The notes under the pieces: model-generated
Database searches by the model: none
What the model was told of the DNA's origin: nothing
What the model saw: the letters and a program-made list of their open reading frames with translations, nothing else
In this document: positions 44,739-52,887 of the stretch, one piece after another
How the letters are laid out: the number at the start of each line of letters is the position of its first letter
Numbering within the stretch: position 1 is the first letter of the stretch
Source: an uncultured Oscillospiraceae bacterium
GTDB taxonomy: Bacteria > Bacillota > Clostridia > Oscillospirales > Oscillospiraceae
Direction: 5' to 3'
NCBI GenBank assembly: GCA_949916125.1
Contig: CATLEJ010000002.1
Coordinates: forward strand, 1-56,545
Length of the DNA stretch: 56,545 nucleotides
Translations under genes and position numbers: made by a program

Positions 44739-46876
44739 GCGCGGGCTGGCTCACCGTCCGGTCGTGGGCGGGCGTCCGGCAGATCGACGTGTTCCGCCGG
44801 GAACAGGATAACAGCCCCCTGCCGGACACAAGTGCGCCCAAAAACTTCCACGTACTGGCCCGGTGCCGGGTAGAGCTGCCGCCGGGGCAGTATACGCTGA
44901 GGATTAGCGCCGACGATTATTACCACCTGTGGCTGGACGGGGCGTGGCTGGGCCAGGGGCCCGCGCCCGCCTACCACGACCGCTATTATTACCAGGAGTA
45001 CCCGGTGGAGGGGGGCCGGACGGCGACGCTGGCCGTCCACCTCTACTACCAGGGGCTGGTGAACCGGGTGTGGAACAGCGGGGACGGGCGGTTCGGCCTG
45101 TGGGCGGAGCTGACCGGGGCGGATGGGACGCCCCTCCCCTTGGAGCGGGACTGGCGGTATCAAATCTGCCCCGCCTACTCCGGGGAGGTCATCGGCTACG
45201 ACACCCAGTTTTTAGAGGACTTCGACAGCCGCCTGTGGCCGGAGGGCTGGGAACAGCCGGAGTTCGACGACAGCGGCTGGGACCGCCTCGTCCCGGCGGA
45301 GTGGGCGGACTACCGCCTGTCCCCCCAGCCCACGGCGAACCTGTGGCGGGGCCGGGTGGAATCCGTCTCGTCCCGCCCCGTCCCCGGCGGGGTGCTGCTG
45401 GACTTCGGGCGGGAGCGGGTGGGCACCCTCCACGCCGCCGTCCGGGGCAGGGCGGGCCAACAGCTCACCCTGCGCTTCGGCGAGGAGCTGGACGGGGGGC
45501 GGGTGCGGTTCGAGATGCGCTGCAACTGCCGCTACGAGGAGACGTGGACGCTGGCGGAGGGGGCGAGCACCCTCCACCAGTTCGACTACAAGGCGTTCCG
45601 CTATGTGGAGCTTTTGGGGCTGGACGCCCCCGGCGTCACCCTGGAAGAATGCTGGGTGTGGGAACGGCACTATCCCATGGACGAGGGGCTGTGCGCCCTG
45701 TCCTGCCCCCAGGATCAGCTGGAGGACATCTTCCGAATCTGCAAAAACGCCGTGCGCTGCGGCTCCCAGGAGGCGTACCTGGACTGCCCCAGCCGGGAGA
45801 AGGGCCAGTACCTGGGGGACGCCGTCATCACCGCCAGGGCACAGGTTTGGCTGACAGGGGACGTCACTTTACTGCGCAAATGTATCCGGGACTTCATGAC
45901 CTCCGGGCGGGTGGCCCCCTCCCTGCTGGCGGTGGCCCCCGGCTCGCTGATGCAGGAGATCGCCGACTTCTCCCTGCTGTTCCCCGCCCTGCCGCTGACG
46001 GACTACGACTTCACCGGGGACAGGGACTTCCTGCGGGAGTGTTACCCCGCCGTGGAGGGGATCGTCCGCTATTTCGCCCGGTATCAGCGGTCCGACGGCC
46101 TGCTGGAAAACGTGTCCCACGGCTGGAACCTGGTGGACTGGCCGGAAAACCTCCGGGACGGCTACGACTTCCCCCTCACCCGCCCGGTGGTGGGGGAGGG
46201 ATGCCATAACGTTATCAACGCCCTGTGGTATGCCTGTCTGTTGATGAAGGAGCGGATGGAGCGGGCGCTGGCCCTGCCCCAGGCGGAGGAAGCACAACGG
46301 GTGGGGGCGGCGTTTGTCCAGGCGTTCTGGCGGCCGGAACAGCTCCTGTTCGCCGACAGCGAGACCAGCGCCCACTGCTCCCTCCACGCCAACCTCTACC
46401 CCGCCTGCTTCGGCCTCACCCCGGAGGGCGGGGCGGACGCCTATGAGGCCCTGCTGCGGGAGCCGGGGCGGGTGTGCGGGGTGTTCCCCATGTACTTCGC
46501 CCTGCGGGGGCTGGGGCGGCTGGGGAAAGGGGATGCCCTTTACAGCCTCCTGACCCGGACGGACGGGTACGGCTGGCGGAATATGCTGGCGGAGGGGGCC
46601 ACCGCCTGCTTCGAGGCCTGGGGGAAGGAGCAGAAGTGGAACACCAGCCTGTGCCACCCCTGGGCGGCGGGGGCCATCCCCCTCATTATCGAGGAGCTGG
46701 CGGGGCTGCGGCCCGACCGGTCGACGGCGGAGGGCTTCCGCTTCGATCCCCGCCTGCCTGACAAGCTGAGAGACTTTACCCTGCAAGCGCCCTTTCAGGG
46801 GCGGCTGCTGCGGGTGGAAGCGAAGGGCGGGAGGGCGGCATTGTCCGTCCTGCCCCGCCGTGAGAAAGGGGAATAA
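44735..46876 (+). CDS. GH78-type alpha-L-rhamnosidase
   Basis: YYHLWLDGAWLGQGPAPAYHDRYYYQEYPV, CNCRYEETWTLAEG, YLDCPSREKGQYLGDA; GTG start overlapping previous stop. Confidence 0.8.
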   Translation: MSAGWLTVRSWAGVRQIDVFRREQDNSPLPDTSAPKNFHVLARCRVELPPGQYTLRISADDYYHLWLDGAWLGQGPAPAYHDRYYYQEYPVEGGRTATLAVHLYYQGLVNRVWNSGDGRFGLWAELTGADGTPLPLERDWRYQICPAYSGEVIGYDTQFLEDFDSRLWPEGWEQPEFDDSGWDRLVPAEWADYRLSPQPTANLWRGRVESVSSRPVPGGVLLDFGRERVGTLHAAVRGRAGQQLTLRFGEELDGGRVRFEMRCNCRYEETWTLAEGASTLHQFDYKAFRYVELLGLDAPGVTLEECWVWERHYPMDEGLCALSCPQDQLEDIFRICKNAVRCGSQEAYLDCPSREKGQYLGDAVITARAQVWLTGDVTLLRKCIRDFMTSGRVAPSLLAVAPGSLMQEIADFSLLFPALPLTDYDFTGDRDFLRECYPAVEGIVRYFARYQRSDGLLENVSHGWNLVDWPENLRDGYDFPLTRPVVGEGCHNVINALWYACLLMKERMERALALPQAEEAQRVGAAFVQAFWRPEQLLFADSETSAHCSLHANLYPACFGLTPEGGADAYEALLREPGRVCGVFPMYFALRGLGRLGKGDALYSLLTRTDGYGWRNMLAEGATACFEAWGKEQKWNTSLCHPWAAGAIPLIIEELAGLRPDRSTAEGFRFDPRLPDKLRDFTLQAPFQGRLLRVEAKGGRAALSVLPRREKGE

Positions 46877-46879
46877 ATC

Positions 46880-48673
46880 ATGCTGTATCCAAAGATGAAC
46901 CGATCCCGGATGGTGTTCGACCTGGGGGGCGTGTGGGACTTCCAGACCGCCGGGGCGGACCAATGGCCCCAGGAGTGGGTGAGGGGCCCCCTGCCGGAGC
47001 CCATGACCATGGCGGTGCCCGCCTCCTACAACGACCAGAAGGACGACGTGAACCTTCGGGCCCACTACGGCTGGGTGGTATATCAGCGCACCTTCGACCT
47101 GCCCGAACAAGTGGCGGGCCAGCGGCTGTGGCTGCGGTTCGGGGCGGTGACCCACGCCGCCCAGGTGTGGATCGACGACACCTTCCTGGGGGAGCACAAG
47201 GGGGGCTTCCTGCCCTTCGAGTTCGAGCTGACGGACTACGCCACGTCAGGGGTGCACCGCCTCACCGTGGCGGTGGACAACCGGGTGGACTTCTCCACCC
47301 TGCCGGTGGGCAACGAGGGGGGCGTGGCCTTCTTCGGCTCGGACAATCCCGGCATCCCCTCCATCGAGCTGGCCAAAACCCGGTGCAGGCCCCAGAACCG
47401 GCCCAACTTCGACTTTTTCAACTACGCCGGCATCACCCGGCCCGTGACGCTGTATACCACGCCAAAGGACTATATCCAGGACATCTCCATCGTCACGGAC
47501 GTGGAGGGCGAAAACGGTGTGGTGGACTATACGGTGGAGGCAGTGGGCCGGGGAGAGGTGGCCGTGACCGTTCTGGACCAGGAGGGGGCGGAGGTGGCCG
47601 GCGCCCAAGGGACCCAGGGCCGTGTCATCCTCCCCAAGGCGAAGCTGTGGAACCCCGGCGCGGCCTACCTGTACCGGCTGCGGGTAACCATGGGGGACGA
47701 CGTGTATGAGCAGGCCTTCGGCGTGCGCACGGTGAAGGTGGAGGGGACAAAATTCCTCATCAACGGCAAGCCCTTCTACTTCAAGGGCTTCGGCAAGCAC
47801 GAGGACTCCTTCTTCCACGGCCGGGGGCTGGACCAGTGCCTGAACGTGAAGGACGTGTCCCTCATCCGCTGGCTGGGGGCCAACTCCTTCCGCACCAGCC
47901 ACTACCCCTACGCCGAGGAGATGTACGACCTGTGCGACCGGGAGGGCATCGTGGTCATCGATGAGGTCCCCGCCGTGGGCATCAACGCCGGGGGAAGCCA
48001 GAACCCCTACGAGGCTATGCGGATCGGGGGGCACCACGCCGACGTGATCCGGGACATGATCCGGCGGGACAAGAACCACCCCTGCGTGGTGATGTGGTCC
48101 ATTGCCAACGAGCCGGACACGGAGCACTTCCCCCAGGCCGCCTACGACTACTTCTACCCGCTGTATGAGCTGGCCCACGCCTGCGACCCCCAGAACCGCC
48201 CGGTCACCCTGGTGTGCTGCCAGAACGACTACACCCGCGACCTCATCACCCGGGCCATGGACGTGTGCTGCGTCAACCGCTACTACGGGTGGTATAACCT
48301 GAGCGGCGACCTGGACGCCGCCTGCGACGCCTGGAACACCGAGCTGGACTTCTGGGCGGGCGTCGGCAAGCCGCTGATGGTGACGGAGTACGGCGCGGAC
48401 ACCTACCCCGGCGTCCACAACACCAACGGGGAGATGTTCAGCGAGGAGTTCCAGCTGGACTACTATTCCCGCATCAACGCCGAGCTGGACAAGCGCCCCT
48501 TCGTGGTGGGGGAGCAGGTGTGGAACTTCGCGGATTTCGCCACCATCCAGGGCCCCATGCGGGTGGACGGCAACAAAAAGGGCCTGCTCACCCGGGACCG
48601 ACGCCCCAAGCTGGCCGCCCACTACTTCCGCAAGCGCTGGCACGCCATCCCAGACTTCGGCCACAAGGGCTGA
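46880..48673 (+). CDS. uidA: GH2 beta-glucuronidase
   Basis: FYFKGFGKHEDSFFHGRGLD, SFRTSHYPYAEEMYDLCDREGIVVIDEVPAVG, WSIANEPDT, VTEYGADTYPG, and NKKGLLTRDRRPK (N-x-K glucuronate-recognition motif). Confidence 0.92.
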   Translation: MLYPKMNRSRMVFDLGGVWDFQTAGADQWPQEWVRGPLPEPMTMAVPASYNDQKDDVNLRAHYGWVVYQRTFDLPEQVAGQRLWLRFGAVTHAAQVWIDDTFLGEHKGGFLPFEFELTDYATSGVHRLTVAVDNRVDFSTLPVGNEGGVAFFGSDNPGIPSIELAKTRCRPQNRPNFDFFNYAGITRPVTLYTTPKDYIQDISIVTDVEGENGVVDYTVEAVGRGEVAVTVLDQEGAEVAGAQGTQGRVILPKAKLWNPGAAYLYRLRVTMGDDVYEQAFGVRTVKVEGTKFLINGKPFYFKGFGKHEDSFFHGRGLDQCLNVKDVSLIRWLGANSFRTSHYPYAEEMYDLCDREGIVVIDEVPAVGINAGGSQNPYEAMRIGGHHADVIRDMIRRDKNHPCVVMWSIANEPDTEHFPQAAYDYFYPLYELAHACDPQNRPVTLVCCQNDYTRDLITRAMDVCCVNRYYGWYNLSGDLDAACDAWNTELDFWAGVGKPLMVTEYGADTYPGVHNTNGEMFSEEFQLDYYSRINAELDKRPFVVGEQVWNFADFATIQGPMRVDGNKKGLLTRDRRPKLAAHYFRKRWHAIPDFGHKG

Positions 48674-48696
48674 CCATCCCGGCCGGCTGACACGCC

Positions 48697-48731
48697 AAGG
48701 GACCCGCCGCTGTGCGGCGGGCCCCTTTTCC
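48697..48731 (+). terminator. Terminator of the glycan operon
   Basis: AAGGGACCCGCCGC-tgt-GCGGCGGGCCCCTTTTCC. Confidence 0.75.
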
Positions 48732-48777
48732 GCGCCTTGCTGCCCCGCGTCACCCGGCCCCTCCCGCAGGCGCATGA

Positions 48778-48806
48778 AAAAAGCCGCCCCGCAAAGCGGG
48801 GCGGCT
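48778..48806 (-). terminator. Terminator downstream of secG
   Basis: Minus strand AGCCGCCCCGC-ttt-GCGGGGCGGCTTTTTTC. Confidence 0.85.
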
Positions 48807-48822
48807 CGTCTTTTCGGTATGC

Positions 48823-49059
48823 TTACAGCAGGCAGACCACCAGGGTGAGCACCATGAACACCACGGCCACCCACTTGGTCATGCGGGCCAGGCGGGCGTC
48901 GGTGGATTTGGACTTGTTCTTGGACAGGAAGGTGTCCGCGCCGCCGGCGATGGCGCTGGACAGTCCCGCGCTCTTGCCGGACTGGAGCATCACGATGGCC
49001 ACCAGGACCAGGGAGACGATAAAGTAAATAATGGACAACACGAGCTGGGGCGTAGTCAT
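48823..49059 (-). CDS. secG: Preprotein translocase subunit SecG
   Basis: LVAIVMLQSGKSAGLSSAIAGGADTFLSKNKSKSTDARLARMTKWVAVVFMVLTLVV. Confidence 0.93.
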   Translation of the reverse strand: MTTPQLVLSIIYFIVSLVLVAIVMLQSGKSAGLSSAIAGGADTFLSKNKSKSTDARLARMTKWVAVVFMVLTLVVCLL

Positions 49060-49199
49060 ATGACTCATATCCTTTCGGTTTCAGCTTCTGACAGGCGGGC
49101 ATACCGCCCCGCACAGGTATTGGTTATCATACCACACCTTTCGGCGGATTGCAAGGGTTTTTCGCCCCAAAATCCCCTTCCGGCGCAAAATATTTTAAG

Positions 49200-49778
49200 C
49201 TACCGCCCCGGGCACCCCATCCGGCGCAGCAGGGCGCGCATCTGCCCGGCCTCTCCGCACTGCCCGTCGATGATGGAGCGCAGGATGGGGGCCAGCTCCA
49301 GGCACACCTCGTACCGCAGGGCGTTCCGGGCCATGCGCACCGCCCCCTCGTGATGGGGGAGCATCTGCCGCAGGAAGACGGCGTCCAGCCGGTTCCCCTC
49401 CGGCGCGGCCCCCATGGCGGCAAACATCTCCCGGAGGATCAGGTCGGTCCGCCGCTGGTAGAGCCGCAGGTCCATCTGGGGGGTGGCGAGCTGCGTACAG
49501 GCGGGCAGGGCGGCCTCCATCCGGGCGACGCACTGGTTCTGCCGGTCGATGATCCGCCGGGCCAGCAGACGCAGGGTCCGGCTGTCCGACACCTCCAGAA
49601 GGTCCTCCGAGATCTGGACCGCCGCCCGGTGGTGGGGGATCATCTGGACAACGAAGTTGTGGGAAATGCTCTGGGTAAGTCTGGCGGTGGTGACGCCCTG
49701 GACCATCTCGTCCAGCGTCCGGTAATAGCGGCACAGATACCGCTTGGACGCGTCGGTAAGCAGATATGTATTTGCCAT
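49200..49778 (-). CDS. DUF305 domain-containing protein (two PHH modules)
   Basis: NFVVQMIPHHRAAVQISEDLL and VFLRQMLPHHEGAVRMARNAL. Confidence 0.82.
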   Translation of the reverse strand: MANTYLLTDASKRYLCRYYRTLDEMVQGVTTARLTQSISHNFVVQMIPHHRAAVQISEDLLEVSDSRTLRLLARRIIDRQNQCVARMEAALPACTQLATPQMDLRLYQRRTDLILREMFAAMGAAPEGNRLDAVFLRQMLPHHEGAVRMARNALRYEVCLELAPILRSIIDGQCGEAGQMRALLRRMGCPGR

Positions 49779-49895
49779 GGGTTGACCCTCCTTTTGCCCA
49801 TTCTATGAGCAAAAGGGCGGGGATGTTCAAAAAACGCGAATCGAAAGGCCCCCCGGGCCGATGGCTCGGGGGGCTCTCGCGTCTGCCGCCAGGAG

Positions 49896-52550
49896 TTACC
49901 CGGCGGCCTTTGTCCCGTAGTTGCAGAAGATCTGGGCCAGCTGCGCGCGGGTCAGGGCGCCGGCGGGGTCCAGGCTGCCGTTGGCATGGCCCTGGATCAC
50001 CCCCGCGCCCACCGCCCAGGCCAGGGCATCCTCCGCCCAGTCGGCGCAGGCCGGGGCGTCGTCAAACCCGTCCAGGCCGCCGGCGGCCTCGGGCTCCTCC
50101 AGGGCGCGCCACAGCATGGTGACGACCTCCTGGCGGCTGACTGCCTCCGTGGGATCCGTGCCCAGGTTGACGCCGTTGGCGTCGGCCCACTCCATGCCCT
50201 TGGCGTACCAGGCCTGGCCGTCCTCGGGCTCGGTGTCCACGCCCTTCATGCGGGCCAGCATGGTGGCGACGGCGCCGCGGCTGACGGTGCCCTTGGCCTC
50301 AAAGCTCCGGCTGTCCGTGCCCTCCATGATGCCCCGGGCGGCCACATAGTCCACCGCCCCGGCGTACCACGCGTTGGGGGAGACATCCTGGAACGCCATC
50401 ACATAGGTCACGTTCCCCACGGTCTTGACCAGCTCGGTGACCTCCTCGCCGTCCAGGGTCAGGGTGCCCCGGACAAAGACGGTGACGGGGGCCTCGGCGG
50501 TGACGGCGGAGCTGGCGGCGGTCAGGTTGTTGACGATGCTGTCGCCGGTGACGGCCCAGGCGGCGTCATCGGTCAGGGTGACGTTGACGGGGTTCACGCC
50601 GTTGTAGTAGTTCTGGTTGACGACGTGGCCCAGCTTGCCCGCGGCCGCGGCGGCGGTCTCATAGCGGAAGCCCTCCTCGTCGGTGCGGTAGGTGAAGCTC
50701 TTGTACAGGTTGTCCAGGCTGTCGCCGTGCTGGGTCTCGGTGGAGGAAATCACGCCGGTGAGGCTGGCGCCCTTCTTCAGGTTGACGTTCAGCACAGAGC
50801 CGCCGTTGTTGGCGGCGCCCACGGCATAGCCGGTGCCGTTATAGAGGTTGCCCTTCAGGTCGGCGTCGGTGACGTTGAACTCGGTCTGCCAGCCGGAGGA
50901 CTTGTACTGGGTGCCCCAGGTGGAGGACCAGCCGTCCTTCTCGGTAAAGCTGTAGTTGAAGGTGGGCATCCCGTAGAATTCGTCCATAAACGCGCCCACG
51001 CCGTCGTCGTCATTGTCGATCATCTGGAGGATCACGCCGTTGCCGGCGTTGATCTTCGCGCCGTCCACGTTGATCTCGGCGTTGATCTTCTTCACCAGGA
51101 AGGCGGCGTTGCCGGTGTTGACCTCGGTGCCGGGGTTCAGGTTCAGCACGTTCCAGCCGCCGGGGGCGTTGTGGTGGAACATGAAGCCGAAGTTCTTGGA
51201 GTTGACCACGCTGTTGGCGTCGGCGGTGGCGGTCTCGGTGGTGACCAGCTCGCCGGTTTTGGCGGAGAGGGAGCGGCTGTCGTCGTCGGCCACGATCTTG
51301 CGCACCTCGATCTGGTCGCCCTTCTTCACGCCGTTCAGGGTGGCGGTGGCGCCGGTCATGATGATGGCGTAGGTGTCCACGTCGAAGCTGGTGCCGTAGT
51401 AGTCCTCCCAGGTGCCGTTGCCGATGGCGTAGGCGCCATAGCCGGAGCCCGCCACCTTCACGGCGCTGTTGATGAGGGTCAGGTGCATATAGCTGCCGGT
51501 GTCGATGGACACCGCGCCCCAGTCGGCGGCGTCAAAGGTGGTGTCCACATAGGTGCCGGTGGTGTAGGCGCCCATGACGTTGGTGGTGCGGGAGGAGCCG
51601 GCAATGCCCAGCACCCAGGGGGGCGTAATCATGTAAGACTGGGTGGCGGTGGACTTGTAGTCCTTGTAGATCTCGCCGCCCTTGGTGGTCAGGGTGGAGC
51701 CGCGCACGATCAGGTCGGCGCCCCGGTCAGCGAAGGTGGCGGCCTTGGCCACGCCGGTGGTGGTGATGCTGGAGTCCTCGATCTCCACCTTCATCACCTC
51801 GGGCTTATACGCCTTGACGGCGTTATCATCGGCGAAGTCGGGGTTGCTGCCATACACCGCCACGCCCGCCCCGTAGCCGGCGAAGTCGCACACGTCGGTG
51901 CCGTCGGACTTGCTGTCCAGGGTAATGTCGGCGCCCTTGATGGTGTAGCCGCTGTCCCGGACGACCACGGCGCTGAAGCCGGAGGTCTGGGACTGGGATT
52001 TCACGTTGGAAGCGGCGGCGTCGGAGATCGTGCCGTCGATGGCGGAGCGGACGGACTCGTCATCCGCCACCTTGCCGTCCCGGATGGACAGGGCGGCGCG
52101 GTAGGGCAGGCCGGAAAGGGTGTTCCAGCTGCCCAAGGCGGCCAGCTTGCCGTCCTCCCCGGCGTCCTGGAGATAGTTGGTGACGGTGATGACCACCTTA
52201 TCGGCGGCGGTATACGTGCCCTCGGCCACCGGGACCTCCACGCCGTTCTTGGTCATGGTGAGCAGGCCGGAGACCTCTTTGCCGTTGACGGTGGCGCCCA
52301 CCACGATGTCGGCCAGCTTGTTGAGGCTGGGCTCGGTTTTCACGCCGGCCACGGAGGTCACATCCTCAATGACCTGGTACTCATAGCCGGGATCCTCCAG
52401 GGTGAGGATGCTGGGCGCGCCGCCGGGGCCGCCGGGACCGTCCGGGCCGCCGGGGGGCAGATCCGGGGGCGCGGCCAGCGCGCTCACACTCAGCAGGCCC
52501 AGGGCCATGGCTGCGCAGAGCAGGACGGACAGGAACTTCTTTGCTTTCAT
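49896..52550 (-). CDS. Secreted SLH-domain surface protein with long repetitive beta-helix-like region
   Basis: Signal peptide MKAKKFLSVLLCAAMALGLLSVSALA; C-terminal SLH repeats (FQDVSPNAWYAGAVDYVAARGIMEGTDSRSFEAKGTVSRGAVATMLARM); GSTLTTKGGEIYKDY-type beta-solenoid-like repeats. Confidence 0.85.
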   Translation of the reverse strand: MKAKKFLSVLLCAAMALGLLSVSALAAPPDLPPGGPDGPGGPGGAPSILTLEDPGYEYQVIEDVTSVAGVKTEPSLNKLADIVVGATVNGKEVSGLLTMTKNGVEVPVAEGTYTAADKVVITVTNYLQDAGEDGKLAALGSWNTLSGLPYRAALSIRDGKVADDESVRSAIDGTISDAAASNVKSQSQTSGFSAVVVRDSGYTIKGADITLDSKSDGTDVCDFAGYGAGVAVYGSNPDFADDNAVKAYKPEVMKVEIEDSSITTTGVAKAATFADRGADLIVRGSTLTTKGGEIYKDYKSTATQSYMITPPWVLGIAGSSRTTNVMGAYTTGTYVDTTFDAADWGAVSIDTGSYMHLTLINSAVKVAGSGYGAYAIGNGTWEDYYGTSFDVDTYAIIMTGATATLNGVKKGDQIEVRKIVADDDSRSLSAKTGELVTTETATADANSVVNSKNFGFMFHHNAPGGWNVLNLNPGTEVNTGNAAFLVKKINAEINVDGAKINAGNGVILQMIDNDDDGVGAFMDEFYGMPTFNYSFTEKDGWSSTWGTQYKSSGWQTEFNVTDADLKGNLYNGTGYAVGAANNGGSVLNVNLKKGASLTGVISSTETQHGDSLDNLYKSFTYRTDEEGFRYETAAAAAGKLGHVVNQNYYNGVNPVNVTLTDDAAWAVTGDSIVNNLTAASSAVTAEAPVTVFVRGTLTLDGEEVTELVKTVGNVTYVMAFQDVSPNAWYAGAVDYVAARGIMEGTDSRSFEAKGTVSRGAVATMLARMKGVDTEPEDGQAWYAKGMEWADANGVNLGTDPTEAVSRQEVVTMLWRALEEPEAAGGLDGFDDAPACADWAEDALAWAVGAGVIQGHANGSLDPAGALTRAQLAQIFCNYGTKAAG

Positions 52551-52775
52551 TGCGTTACCTCCTCGTTGTGCCTGCGGCTTCGCCCACAGGCCGCGGTTCG
52601 GACCGCCGCCGGCCGGAAACGCCCCGGCGGCCATCCCTCCTGCCATTTATTGTAGCCTTTTCCAGAGAGAAGCACAAGTGAATTTCACCAAAATAAAGTG
52701 CAATTATTTGTGGATTTTGTGCCATTTTTATAGCGTACACCCGCTCAGGGGGACACAGCGCCCCATGCCGCCGCC

Positions 52776-52804
52776 TTGACTTTGGCCCGCCGTTTCTATA
52801 TAAT
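52776..52804 (+). promoter_or_regulatory. Sigma-A promoter
   Basis: TTGACT-N17-TATAAT. Confidence 0.85.
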
Positions 52805-52887
52805 GTGGGCACTGCCGCGGACAGGCCGCCGGCCCCACCGGCCGCGCCGCGTCCGCCGGATATCCCCATACGATGGAGGTTCAATCA

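Noticed and set aside
49986-52655. 889-aa plus-strand ORF antisense to the SLH protein
   Set aside because: Gly/Val/His/Asp-biased antisense translation, no domain; the minus-strand gene has signal peptide and SLH repeats.
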